Part shown: piece by piece, positions 1 through 9,937 of the stretch | Layout of the letters: every line of letters begins with the position of its first letter | How positions within the stretch are numbered: the first letter of the stretch is position 1 | Assembly: GCF_001661345.1 (NCBI RefSeq) | Contig: NW_017962921.1 | Span: forward strand, 1-64,000 | Origin: Ascoidea rubescens DSM 1968 | Lineage: Eukaryota > Ascomycota > Saccharomycetes > Ascoideales > Ascoideaceae | Direction of reading: 5' to 3' | DNA length: 64,000 nt | Notes under the pieces: generated by a model | The model's database searches: none | What the model saw: the letters and a program-made list of their open reading frames with translations, nothing else | What the model was told of the DNA's origin: nothing | Made by a program: the position numbers and the translations under genes

Positions 1-84
1 GGGGGAAGAGAGAAGAAAAGAATAATTGAAAAGTCAAAAATTAAGAAACAAGCTTGTTGAACCGAAGAAGCTGCAAAAGCCGAT

Positions 85-1605
85 TCAAACAAACTGTTCT
101 TTGGGTGACTGTGTTATGTAAATTCTGGTTTCCCTTTCTTCTGGAAAAACAAAAGTTCTCTTTCCTCTAAGAAACCAATATGTGACGATGTAAATGAAAA
201 CACCAACATATACACAAGCAACGTAGTTCATGGATGAAGCTTCTACGGGCATTGTGGAAGGAAATGCATAGAAAATAAAACAGAACAAGGTCCAGATAAG
301 TGTCAATACGTTGCACACTAGCCCAAGCTTACCAAGAAAAAATGGGCCACGAGGAATGTTGTTTCTTCCATAAATTAATAAACAGACAGTGGGAATTGAA
401 TAGGATATGTAAAGAAGCAAAATGCAAGCGGTTATAATGGCATTATAGGCAGTTGTGGAGCCCATATAAATACAGCCAATAACAGCAACCCAGCAGTTAG
501 ACATGATGTGAGCATTGATTGGAGATTTCAAATTGGGATGGACTCGAGACCACCATCTTGAGCCTGGAATACCTCTGTCACGAGAAAAAGACCAGCACAA
601 TCGACTTTGCCATGTGTTGCTCGAAATGTTGCAAAACAAACCATTGAAGATTAGCAATGACTCCAACACAATAGCACCGGCTTTGCTCCCAGTGGCTTGA
701 TAAAAGATTTCAAGAATAGGCAATGCTGAGTTGACCACTGATTCTCTATCAGTGATGCAAAAAAACATGCTCACGCAGTAAACAAATGCTGTTGAAAATC
801 CTAGGCAAACAGTAGTCATAAGAGTAAAGGGGATTTTTCTTTCTGGCTGATGCACCTCCTCACTCAAATGAGTGGAAGCATCAATTCCGGCAAAACACCA
901 TGTAGGGTTAACTAGACCAACAATGAAAGCTATACCTGCAGTCGACCAGCCTGTGCCGTTGGTGAAGTCTTTGAACACAAAAGAAGCAGATTCAAAACTG
1001 CCAGAGGAACACGAAAGACATGTTATCAAAGATACAGTAAAGGCTGTCAACGATCCACATAGTGCAATTGTGGTGAAGGTTGGTAGCGGCTTGCTCCATA
1101 AATTAAACAATGTAACAAACACATTGAACAATTCAAAAGTTAGAAAAATGTGCCAGGTTTCTATTTCGTAATTCGGGTTGTTTAAACTGTACGTTGCAAC
1201 AATTGCTGTTGAGACAGTTAGTGTGATAGAAGCACTTGTAAAGATCGAGCCAATCCAGCCCACTGTTCCACAAGCAAACGAAAGAAACCTTTTGTATTTG
1301 GCTGGGGCTAGTTTAAATGTCCAGTAGTATTGGCCACCAGAGTTTGGATAGGCAGAGATCAATTCACTCAATGTGGCAGCAACACAGAGACTGAAGAAAA
1401 AAACAATTATCAATCCATACACAATCAATAGAGGACCTCCAGAGGCAATGCCAATGGACAATGAAGCAGAAACACCAAACCATGAGTTTGCTAGACCAAA
1501 GCTCACACCCAACAAGGACAATCTGGAGAAGTTTTTTTTCAAATCAGAAACATAACCCTCTTGGGTGACTTCTTTTTGCGAGATGACAACATCGACCTTT
1601 TCCAT
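85..1605 (-). CDS. HNM1: Choline/ethanolamine permease-like transporter (HNM1-like, APC superfamily)
   Basis: A 506-residue protein with about 12 hydrophobic segments. It resembles the yeast choline/nitrogen-base permease Hnm1 more than the related GABA permease Uga4. Family-like stretches are NSWFGVSASL and SGGPLLIVYG near TM1-2, SAYPNSGGQYYW and LAPAKYKRF between TM2 and TM3, GIAFIVGLVNP in the middle, and NTWQSRLCWSFSRDRG before TM8. Hnm1 imports choline and ethanolamine across the plasma membrane for phospholipid synthesis. The exact substrate cannot be read from sequence. The N-tail is short (about 25 residues) and the C-tail shorter than in S. cerevisiae Hnm1 (563 aa). The gene is divergent from the dioxygenase gene at 2442. 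It contains no CTG codon in frame. The start is the ATG at 1603-1605. Confidence 0.85.
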   Translation of the reverse strand: MEKVDVVISQKEVTQEGYVSDLKKNFSRLSLLGVSFGLANSWFGVSASLSIGIASGGPLLIVYGLIIVFFFSLCVAATLSELISAYPNSGGQYYWTFKLAPAKYKRFLSFACGTVGWIGSIFTSASITLTVSTAIVATYSLNNPNYEIETWHIFLTFELFNVFVTLFNLWSKPLPTFTTIALCGSLTAFTVSLITCLSCSSGSFESASFVFKDFTNGTGWSTAGIAFIVGLVNPTWCFAGIDASTHLSEEVHQPERKIPFTLMTTVCLGFSTAFVYCVSMFFCITDRESVVNSALPILEIFYQATGSKAGAIVLESLLIFNGLFCNISSNTWQSRLCWSFSRDRGIPGSRWWSRVHPNLKSPINAHIMSNCWVAVIGCIYMGSTTAYNAIITACILLLYISYSIPTVCLLIYGRNNIPRGPFFLGKLGLVCNVLTLIWTLFCFIFYAFPSTMPVEASSMNYVACVYVGVFIYIVTYWFLRGKRTFVFPEERETRIYITQSPKEQFV

Positions 1606-1867
1606 TTTGATGTATTGTATCGAATTATCAGTTTTGTCTTTTGTTTTATTTTATTCAGTGTGAGACCAAAACAGATAATTTTTGCAGTATTAATACCATT
1701 TTATTTCATATTGGGCTTGTTATCTTTGAAAGTTGTGCAGAAATTAAAAATCGATTAAAGTTTCGGAAATGATAAAGTTGATAGACTTATATATAATTAT
1801 TGAGTGCCCAATTGAAGCAGCATACTGATAAACAAATGAGACTATGATATAACTTGAAGACAGGTAT

Positions 1868-1955
1868 AATACCAATAAAACTAAATAAAACCAGATAAAA
1901 CTAAATAAAACCAGATAAAACCAGATAATATCAGATAATATCAGATAAACCTATC
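1868..1955. repeat. Short AT-rich tandem repeat
   Basis: Irregular tandem copies of roughly 10-bp units of the type AAACCAGATA, AAACTAAATA and ATATCAGATA. They lie in the divergent promoter between the permease and dioxygenase genes. This is simple-sequence DNA; a function is not evident. Confidence 0.6.
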
Positions 1956-2317
1956 AAATAAAGTCAGACTAAAGAAATGAGTTTTGGAGTTGTTATCAAT
2001 GGAAAATCCAAAATCCTTATCGCGGCTAAAATAACTTAAAGCAGTGTACATAGCCGCATTTTGATTGGTTTTCTATCACCACTCCAAAAAGCAAATCCGC
2101 AGTTATTATACTATTAAATGAATAATTGTTGAGATTTTATTGGTCAAAACTGTTGGAGAAGTGTTTGCGAGATAAAAAAAAATGCAAATTCACAGAAAAA
2201 ATCGCTAAAACAACCAAAGTCACTCGTTTATTTCGCTGAACTTGGTGGTGCAGAAACATCAACCGAGTTCTTATTAATTGATCAGATAATAAACCAGTTG
2301 AATGAGCCTCAAAATAC

Positions 2318-2325
2318 TATATAAA
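2318..2325 (+). promoter_or_regulatory. TATA element of the dioxygenase gene
   Basis: TATATAAA lies 124 bp upstream of the ATG at 2442, the usual yeast spacing for a TATA box. This is a motif match only. Confidence 0.5.
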
Positions 2326-2441
2326 TGACAACCAAACTGGCCTACTGAGCTATGAAATCCATGAAATCCATGAAATTATTTAATCAAACTGATTATTGAA
2401 TTATCAAGAATCATTGAATAGTTCTGAATTGTTGAGCAGAT

Positions 2442-3515
2442 ATGGCTGCTGTTGCTGAAAGGGAATATATTTCACCATCCAAACTTTTTTCAGTGCCTTC
2501 GAATAGTGTTAAAAAGCTCAAATTTTACAAAAATGGAAATGAAATTTTGGTTGAACCACCTGAGGTCGATGAGAGGGATGTTGCTATCAAATGTACTTTA
2601 GAAGATTTGACGGTCTCTGAGCCAGTCACATCTGAGAAAATTGCTGAAAAGTTAGAGATGTACGGTGGTTGTGTTGTGAAAAATTATCTTTCAAAAGACA
2701 CTTGCGATCAAATTTTGAAAGACATTGCACCCAGAATCAAAGAAGATAAAGATTGGGATGGACATTTTTTTCCACCAGAAACCAAAAGAGTTACTGGGAT
2801 GTGTATTAAATCCAAAACATGCGCTGAGTCGTTTATGAATCATCCGTTGAATGTTGATGTGTCGAATAAATTTTTGGGTAGAGAAAATGCATTCTGGATT
2901 GGCGACAAGATTGTGACTGGATATTCAAGCCCTCAACACAACTCGTGTATTACATTCAGTATTGGACCGGGAGCGAAAAACCAAGTTCTACACAGAGATG
3001 ACATGATTCATCACCAAATCAAAAAATCAATGGACAAATATGAATATGGATCAGACTCAGCTCTTGGTACAGTTTTATGTCTATCAGATAAAGCCACCAA
3101 GAAAAACGGCACCACCAGATTTATTCCAGGGTCTCACAAATGGGGACATTTTGCAAGACCAAGAGACGAAGACTGTGTTCATGCTGAGATGGAAAAGGGC
3201 GATTGTTTTTTTATGTTGGCTTCATGCTACCACGGCGGTTCGGCTAATGTGACAAAAGATGAGTATCGAATTCTAACTATTTTGTTCATGACATTGGGAG
3301 TCAACAGACAAGAAGAAAACATTCAAGTTGGAACGGATCTTGATTATTATCGATCATTGAAATTTGAAACATTGAAAACGTTGGGGTTTATTGCTAGTAA
3401 TCCATTTTTAGGATGGTCTGATTTAAAACAGCCCTATCATATGCTAGATTTGGATTATATTAAGAACATCCAAGAACCAGATGATTTTTATTCGAACAGC
3501 TTTACTGTTGCTTGA
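2442..3515 (+). CDS. Phytanoyl-CoA dioxygenase (PhyH) family Fe(II)/2-oxoglutarate oxygenase
   Basis: A 357-residue soluble protein of the PhyH family, which uses Fe(II), O2 and 2-oxoglutarate to hydroxylate or otherwise oxidise small molecules. The facial triad is visible: H184 and D186 in LHRDD, and H264 in CYHGGSANV. An arginine about 12 residues later (R276, in DEYRIL) fits the 2-oxoglutarate carboxylate anchor. GTTRFIPGSHKWG before the distal His is typical of the family. There is no signal peptide, and no obvious peroxisomal targeting signal at the C-terminus (ends FTVA). The substrate is unknown; fungal relatives act on alkaloids, fatty acids and amines. Its divergent pairing with an amine-type permease may hint at a shared catabolic role, which is inference. 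Confidence 0.82.
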   Translation: MAAVAEREYISPSKLFSVPSNSVKKLKFYKNGNEILVEPPEVDERDVAIKCTLEDLTVSEPVTSEKIAEKLEMYGGCVVKNYLSKDTCDQILKDIAPRIKEDKDWDGHFFPPETKRVTGMCIKSKTCAESFMNHPLNVDVSNKFLGRENAFWIGDKIVTGYSSPQHNSCITFSIGPGAKNQVLHRDDMIHHQIKKSMDKYEYGSDSALGTVLCLSDKATKKNGTTRFIPGSHKWGHFARPRDEDCVHAEMEKGDCFFMLASCYHGGSANVTKDEYRILTILFMTLGVNRQEENIQVGTDLDYYRSLKFETLKTLGFIASNPFLGWSDLKQPYHMLDLDYIKNIQEPDDFYSNSFTVA

Positions 3516-4174
3516 GTGTAGTAGAATCGGCTTGGGATTCTAATATTTTGATAGCCAATATTCTGTAAACTTTACAAAAATACATATTTATATATATATT
3601 CATATACATTTCCAGTTCAGCAAATGCTCGTAATAACAATTTTTGGAAGGGTCTCTGCATGTTGAGTTGTACTGCGCAGATGCTGCATGCATATGCCTAC
3701 AGACATGTGTATCTAAAAAGTATGCAACCCATCTCTATGGTTTTGGTTCTCGATTCCACTCAAATATAAAAGTTGTATTCTCATGAACAATCCAAATTCA
3801 TATAAACTAACAATTATCCTCCGTTTGTTTCGTTTGAATAAAAATAATACACCAGAACTGGATATGTCTGCGAATCTCCAAGGTCTCGTTCCTCAAAGTA
3901 ATCACGATGTTGATAAAAAAATTCCGTTTTGTGTTTTTATTTAATCATCATTTTGCTTTTATTGTTTGAAATGTTTTGATTATTGTCAATAGAATCTATG
4001 TGTTATGTAAATTGTAAAGCACAAACAGATAGAAGACTTCTCCTAAGCTATTAGCGATGTTTGTGTTGTTGGAAACATAACCTCAAATTGCCAAAAATGT
4101 TTGAGAAAAATGTCCCAAGTTTTAAAAAAACTCGACAACCGTTTTCAATAAACTGCTTACAATACTGAAACTGG
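3516..4174. other. Convergent intergenic region
   Basis: AT-rich spacer between the 3' ends of the dioxygenase and LRR genes. No gene, RNA or repeat of note is seen. It presumably holds both transcription ends. Confidence 0.6.
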
Positions 4175-4320
4175 TTAATTGTTAGAAAAATTCAAATTAT
4201 CATCAATTAATCCTCGTGCCCTGTCAATTTCTATTTGATCAATTATATTATCATTCAATTTGAGAACTTTTAAATATTTTAATTTTTCTATATTTTTAAG
4301 TTTAAATTTTGGAAATCTGA
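4175..4320 (-). pseudogene. Out-of-frame C-terminal extension of the LRR gene
   Basis: In a frame shifted by one base relative to the end of the LRR gene, an open stretch of about 45 codons reads as one more leucine-rich repeat plus a short polar tail (ends DDNLNFSNN). It joins the main gene without a gap. I read it as the original C-terminus. Confidence 0.55.
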
Positions 4321-5615
4321 TCCACCAAGTTTAATCTAGTTAAATAAATCAAATTTGAAAAATAAGGAAACTCATTAATATAATTCTGACTGAGATTTAA
4401 TTTATTCAATTTGGTTAATTTCGACAATCCTTCAACTTTGTTGATGCAATTGCTAGACAAGTCAAGCTCTGTAAGATTAACCAAAGCATCTAAATTTTCA
4501 ATCTTCACAATTTTTGTATGTGATAGTTCTAAGTTTTTTAAATTTATCAACCCATCTAAATTTTCAATTTTCTTAATTAACCAATTACGTGATAAATCCA
4601 AATACTCTAGATTGACCAAATGGTCTAGATTCTCTATTTTTGGGATTGTGTTACGTCTTAGTATCAATTTTTTTAAATTTTTTTGTGTATCTAAGTTTTC
4701 AATTCTCTGAATTACCCCATTTGATAAGTTCAAGTATTTTAGATTGATCAATCTGTCTAATCTTCTAACTATTCTAGTCTCTTTATGAGATATTGTTAAT
4801 CTCTTTAAATTAAATAATTTATCAGCAGTTACAATTTCATCCAGGTAGCGCTGAATAAGTTTGAGTATATTTATAAAAGAAAATACCATAGTTTCTAAAG
4901 TAAATTTTTGGATGATGCTATTAGCAAATGTAATAAAATGAAAATCATTATTCAAATTTATTTCAATGAAGCTTTGATAAAAACAATCAATTGAATCATT
5001 AAAATGATGATAGTTGATTGTATGTGAATCATGAAATTTGGTATGAGGTGTTTTCAAGACTCCTGACAAACGAGACCAGTCTGGACATCCAAAGTATATG
5101 GTGGTATTCTTTAAATATTTTGAGTTACTTGATATCAGCTGTGCAATGTTTCTAATACGAGTCAAATTTGCGTCTTCAAGCAACTCGAAAACATTAACAA
5201 AAAACCGAAAATGTTCTATTTTGTTTGGATTCCTTGCTAGTTGGTTGAGAATATCAAAGCTTCTCGTTTTGTCTAGATATTCAAAATACATTCTCCAAAC
5301 TGTACAAAAATTCAATATATTCAGCTCAAATAGATGCAAATGATTGAAGCGAATCTTTAAAAATTGTTGTTCATTGATAATAGGCAGATCGGTTAGCAAT
5401 ACATCCCTGAATAGTAATGATGATGCTGCAAACGTAATCACATTGCTGTTTGATAAGCTGAATAGCCACAATATATTCATTGGCAATTGATTGAATATTG
5501 CCTTGACCAACTCAATAGAAAGCTTGTTAATAGGATATTTCCGTGATTGTATTACTTTAGCTTTATTTGAATCATTGTTGTGATATTGTCTGCAAAACAG
5601 TTGATTGATATTCAT
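4302..5615 (-). CDS. Leucine-rich-repeat protein with an F-box-like N-terminus; apparent C-terminal frameshift
   Basis: A 437-residue frame. Residues about 28-75 contain an F-box-like stretch (INKLSIELVKAIFNQLPMN). From about residue 270 to the end there are 22-residue SDS22-type leucine-rich repeats of the form LxNLxxLxLSxNxIxKIENL. Such proteins may be SCF adaptors or phosphatase-regulating scaffolds; the specific role is unknown. Directly after the stop at 4302, the next frame continues the same repeat (KLKNIEKLKYL, then VLKLNDNIID) for about 45 residues to a stop at 4175-4177. The conserved repeat therefore seems to be cut by a one-base shift near 4308-4320. This could be a real mutation, an assembly error or rarely used frameshifting. 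The upstream part looks intact. Confidence 0.7.
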   Translation of the reverse strand: MNINQLFCRQYHNNDSNKAKVIQSRKYPINKLSIELVKAIFNQLPMNILWLFSLSNSNVITFAASSLLFRDVLLTDLPIINEQQFLKIRFNHLHLFELNILNFCTVWRMYFEYLDKTRSFDILNQLARNPNKIEHFRFFVNVFELLEDANLTRIRNIAQLISSNSKYLKNTTIYFGCPDWSRLSGVLKTPHTKFHDSHTINYHHFNDSIDCFYQSFIEINLNNDFHFITFANSIIQKFTLETMVFSFINILKLIQRYLDEIVTADKLFNLKRLTISHKETRIVRRLDRLINLKYLNLSNGVIQRIENLDTQKNLKKLILRRNTIPKIENLDHLVNLEYLDLSRNWLIKKIENLDGLINLKNLELSHTKIVKIENLDALVNLTELDLSSNCINKVEGLSKLTKLNKLNLSQNYINEFPYFSNLIYLTRLNLVDQISKI

Positions 5616-6680
5616 TGTGTAAAGTGAGTCAAAGCAGTTATTATTTTGTGAATGCAGATTCAGATGAATGGATAGGATAGAAGACAGGTTCTTGACGTAT
5701 TTATATATCTTCTAAAACCAAATAAAAGCATACTGGAAGACATATTGATGGATAGTTTCTCAGTAAAACAATATTCTGGGTGATATCCCATGCAGATATT
5801 GCACATTCAATGAAATCGATAGGGCAATATGGTCCTGATTTCACTTTGTTCAATAAATCATCCATAAATATGAAATGGGTGATTTTCTGTCATTATCATG
5901 CTATAAGATAATAGTCAAAGATCTTTAACAATAGGCTGGGTTATCTGATATGATTCCATTATTATCATATATCTTACAGCATTACACCAATTGAATGTTA
6001 GTGCTGATTCAGCTCAAGCACCATCATTTCAATAGACTAGCGCTTAATTCTTTTTTGTTATTTATTGCAACTACCACTTTATAACAGTTGCCATCCTGAG
6101 AATGCTAATTCAGCAGCTTTTCCAATTACTAGCATACTGTGATACAGACACTTGATCAAAAAAAAAGGATCAACATAAACCAATTCTGCAGAGAGATTGC
6201 ATTTTACATGCTCTCAGAAATTTTTCAAAAGCCCAACTGTGAGTTTCTTTTTGTAATGAAATAATAAATAAGATAATATCAGCAAAGTAATAGGTGTGAT
6301 TATTCCAACGAATGTCAATGGAATCAACTGATTATCAATGTTGCTCTTAATGCTTTTGTCATTACTTTTATCATGAAAAATAGAGTATAAAAATAAGACA
6401 ATCTCCTAATTTCCCAGTTAGAATTCCTTGCATCCTGTTGAAAATCTTTTTTGTAATCTTTATGATTATTTTGAACAATTGATATCAATCAAGCCTGTAT
6501 TTTGACGTGGAAATTATCCCACCAATTGGAAGAATTGAAAGTCTTCTCTGAAGAGAATCGTCCCGTTCCACTGGCGATAAGTCTTTTGATCGATTATTAG
6601 TAATGAAATGAGATTTCTTTCACAGTTCTCGCCTTCGCTGTTATCCTTTCCAATCATCTAAGTATTTGCAATTGGAAAAT
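5616..6680. other. Divergent intergenic region, LRR gene / CFD1
   Basis: About 1.07 kb of AT-rich DNA with scattered poly-T and poly-A runs. It holds the promoters of the LRR gene and CFD1. No gene or structured RNA is seen. Confidence 0.6.
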
Positions 6681-7592
6681 ATGAACAAAGAACCTCCTAG
6701 ATCGCTAAATAAAGTGAAACATGTTATTCTAGTACTATCTGGAAAAGGTGGTGTTGGCAAGTCGTCTGTCACCACACAGCTTGCCTTGTCACTAGCACAT
6801 AAAGGGCTTAAAGTGGGTGTTTTAGATATTGATTTGACTGGTCCCTCTATTCCCAGAATGTTTGGCATCGAAAATAACCAAGTACACCAGTCTGTCAATG
6901 GATGGGTGCCTGCGTATATTCCAAATACTGGGAACAGGCTCCTGGTTATGTCGATAGGCTTTTTAATCAAAGACAGAGGAAACAGTATTGTGTGGCGAGG
7001 GCCCAAAAAGACATCGATGATCAGACAGTTTTTGTCGAACGTTGTTTGGGGGGAATTAGATTATTTGATTATTGACACGCCTCCTGGAACTTCGGATGAG
7101 CATATATCGATTGCTGAAGAGCTAAAACTGGCTAAACCCGATGGTGCGATTTTGGTGACAACTCCCCAGCAGATTTCTATAAATGATGTGAAAAAGGAAT
7201 TTAATTTTTGCGAAAAAGTTGGATTTAAAGTGCTAGGAGTAGTTGAAAATATGAGTGGATATGTTTGTCCACATTGCTCTGAATGTACTAATATTTTTAG
7301 TTCTGGCGGTGGTAAATCTTTAGCTGAACAATACAAGATCAACTTTTTGGGATCATTACCAATTGATCCTTCATTCATTGAATTGATTGAAACAAATAAC
7401 AAAAGTGAAAACCGAAATCAAGTTGATAGTAATAGTGATAAAAATAAAATCATTGAGAAAATTAACAATTTAGATTTGAGAAATAAACAAGTATCATTAA
7501 TTGACAAATATGTAAATAATTCATTATATCCTCATTTTTCCACAATTGTTGATAATTTATTGAAACACAATATACCACCTCGAACACTATGA
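6681..7592 (+). CDS. CFD1: Cytosolic Fe-S cluster assembly scaffold ATPase Cfd1 (NUBP2 family)
   Basis: A 303-residue Mrp/NBP35-type P-loop ATPase. Cfd1 forms a heterotetrameric scaffold with Nbp35 that assembles [4Fe-4S] clusters in the cytosol and hands them to nuclear and cytosolic apoproteins. The deviant Walker A GKGGVGKS is at residues 21-28. [38 protein letters not shown] and [11 protein letters not shown] follow in order. C196 and C199 (CPHC) are the bridging-cluster ligands. There is no N-terminal ferredoxin-like Cys motif, which separates it from Nbp35. The start is the ATG at 6681; the open frame reaches 15 bases further to a TTG. A C-terminal Asn/Ser-rich insertion (about residues 240-265) is lineage-specific. 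It contains two CTG codons (6942 and 7128); from memory, the first aligns with Ser in human and S. cerevisiae Cfd1. Confidence 0.92.
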   Translation: MNKEPPRSLNKVKHVILVLSGKGGVGKSSVTTQLALSLAHKGLKVGVLDIDLTGPSIPRMFGIENNQVHQSVNGWVPAYIPNTGNRLLVMSIGFLIKDRGNSIVWRGPKKTSMIRQFLSNVVWGELDYLIIDTPPGTSDEHISIAEELKLAKPDGAILVTTPQQISINDVKKEFNFCEKVGFKVLGVVENMSGYVCPHCSECTNIFSSGGGKSLAEQYKINFLGSLPIDPSFIELIETNNKSENRNQVDSNSDKNKIIEKINNLDLRNKQVSLIDKYVNNSLYPHFSTIVDNLLKHNIPPRTL

Positions 7593-8136
7593 TAGTAAGA
7601 GTTGGGTAAATAAATGAAAATTTATTTAACAACTCACATCAACTAAATTTGATTCAGTCTTAATATATCTAATTGAATTTGTAGTTTTTAATTGTTTTCA
7701 ATCCACCACTTTATTGAAAAATTGAAATTAAAGATATTCATATGTATCAGAATGCATATACATGTATAAAATGCATACTAGTTCATTTATTAACATCAAA
7801 AGGCATTTTGAATTATTTAATTGACAATAATACTCAGTGAAATTTGGTTAGTTTTCTTTTGATTAAAATATTGACTGATATTTATAATTGAAATTAGAGG
7901 CTGGATATTGGTTTTATTATTATTTATTTTTTTTTCTTTCATCGAATTTATTTTTTAATATTAGTTCTAGTGATTTAATGCGTTGAGACCACAGTTATGG
8001 ATTTCAAAGTTTAATTTTTCAATGCACATAAAATTTTTTTTTTAATTTTCATCAAACCCAAATTTAAAAACAAAAATTATGAGAAGCGACTGAATTGAGA
8101 AAAGAAAAATTATGAATTGAATTGAATTGGATTGAA
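7593..8136. other. Intergenic region
   Basis: 544 bp of AT-rich spacer with T-runs near 7920-7960 and 8036-8045. It holds the CFD1 3' end and the promoter of the next gene. Nothing else is seen. Confidence 0.6.
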
Positions 8137-8982
8137 ATGAGGATTAAGCATGAAAAGAAATCAGCAACTATGAACGAAAATGTATTGAAACTATTTGATG
8201 GGAATAGTAATAAAATTGAGGAAAACATCATAAATATAAGAAAATTAACAGGTGGGAAAATTAACATCAAGAGTCTATTAAATGACGAAAATATAACGAA
8301 TGATTATAAGATAAACATTACAAGAGAGAAATTTGAAAAGACTCGAGATCTGCTATTCAAAATAACTACATTGAATCCATTGCCTATACCATCCACATCA
8401 TTATCGAGTTTTCAGACAATATCAACAGAAAAAATCAGATTTAATGGAAAAGTAATTGATAACTATATGCATAAATATATGGAAAACGGCGGTACAAATA
8501 ATGATAATAATAATAGTGACAATAATGATTGTGATAATGATAATAATAATAATAATAATAACAGCAAAGTGATTGATAATCGATTTATTAATAAAAATAA
8601 TAAGAAATCGAATATTTGCAATTATTCAATCTATGATGAAAGTTTAATCCGATTTCAAACAACGTGTAAAAAAAATAGAGAAATTGAAGAAACATTTCAA
8701 AAAATCAAACCCAAATATAAGATCCATAAAAAGAGATCAAAAGTTTTTCAAATGAAGATGAATAATCAGGCAAGAATTGATTTCTATTTGAAAAGTTTAG
8801 ATTTGTTAATTGAAAAAACCAAGAATAAGAATGTGATTATTTTCAAGTCAAATTTAGAATTGTACTTTGCACTACAAGAGCAAAAACTGTCATCATCAAA
8901 GAGAAAGGCAAATAAATCATTCAACTTATCCAATTGTGAGAACGAATATAAAAACGAGATTAATAGCAATAATAATAATAAC

Positions 8983-9013
<31 letters not shown>

Positions 9014-9744
9014 TATGTGAGATTGAAAATTCAATGCATCAGAGAATAGCAGATAATATGAAAATGATATCAGAAAACAATAAATTTTTGGAATTGTTGA
9101 ACCGATTCAAACAATCAATTGAAAATTTGAATGTAACGTTACTTGAAAATTCAATTAAAAAAGAACAGCGAAAGAGCAGTAACATTGACATAAACTTGGA
9201 ACTCATTTACAATAACAAGGCACTTAAATTAAACAAAAACGAGGAAAAATTGGCAGTCTGCAAAGTGTACAATATCGATTACAGTTTTTTGTTCAACGTC
9301 AAGGCAAAAAAGGACAACCAGTTGGAATTAGCAGACGAGTTGGACATTTACCACGACTATCCAGACTTGGAAATGGTGAACGAGGAGGCCATTGCTGAGT
9401 TTGATGAGCGAGGATACATGTTCACTGGCGCCAGCGACGACGAGAGCAGCGAGTGGGAAAGCAGCAAAAACATGAACTATGGTGCAGTGTGTGGCCTCTG
9501 GGGTGATCTGGACACAGAAGCAGCAGAAACACCACCAGCAGCAAAAACACATCAAGGAGAAGAAGCAGAGATAGCAGAAGAAGTAGAAACAACAAAAGAA
9601 GCACCCACAATGCTGGTTGAGCAGCGATTTCTGTCAGAGCAGGAACATGTGCATGGTATGCACACCAGCTATGTGGGTCTACTCCATGGCTGCGGATTGC
9701 TTTCTCGAACAAGCCATTTCAATCGAGGCTCAACAAAATTTTAG
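8137..9744 (+). CDS. Asn-rich protein with acidic C-terminal region; weak resemblance to Iwr1
   Basis: A 535-residue protein I do not firmly recognise. It begins MRIKHEKKSA. It carries two Asn/Asp tracts (about residues 120-145 and 275-300, from AAT repeats), lysine-rich predicted helices between them, and an acidic segment near residues 390-450 (YHDYPD, then GASDDESSEWESS). The RIK-type N-terminus and the DYPD acidic block recall Iwr1, the factor that imports RNA polymerase II into the nucleus. The rest is too diverged to be sure. The last roughly 90 residues (Glu/Ala/Thr-rich, then His-rich) are encoded by more GC-rich DNA than the first two thirds. The start is the first in-frame ATG; the open frame extends only to a TTG 15 bases upstream. 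Confidence 0.6.
8974..9012. repeat. AAT trinucleotide tract (poly-Asn)
   Basis: An in-frame run of AAT/AAC codons encoding about 13 Asn residues in the acidic protein gene. A second shorter tract is near 8500-8565. These are probably length-variable. Confidence 0.8.
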
Positions 9745-9937
9745 CTTTGCTAAATAAGCTTTGGTGATTTGTTCATGTGATTGTGCAAATAAGACAAACC
9801 CATTTCAGCATTCAGCACTTTAGATTTCTTTCTCATCTTGTGTTTCATAGATTTATCTCTTCATTTCATTTCTTTTTCCCCTTTTTTTGTCTTTCGATTG
9901 TACAGTTTATAAGCTCATTTCTATCCAGTGTTGGTCA

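Larger units (their letters stand above)
1606..2441. other. Divergent intergenic region between the permease and the dioxygenase
   Basis: This 836-bp stretch holds the promoters of both flanking genes. It has a short AT-rich tandem repeat near 1870-1960 and a TATA element near 2318. No gene is visible. Confidence 0.7.

Noticed and set aside
6666-6680. Upstream start for CFD1 (also upstream starts for SCT1, CYS4, DER1, REI1 and others)
   Set aside because: The longer frames begin at TTG or GTG. The nearby ATG gives the normal family N-terminus in each case.
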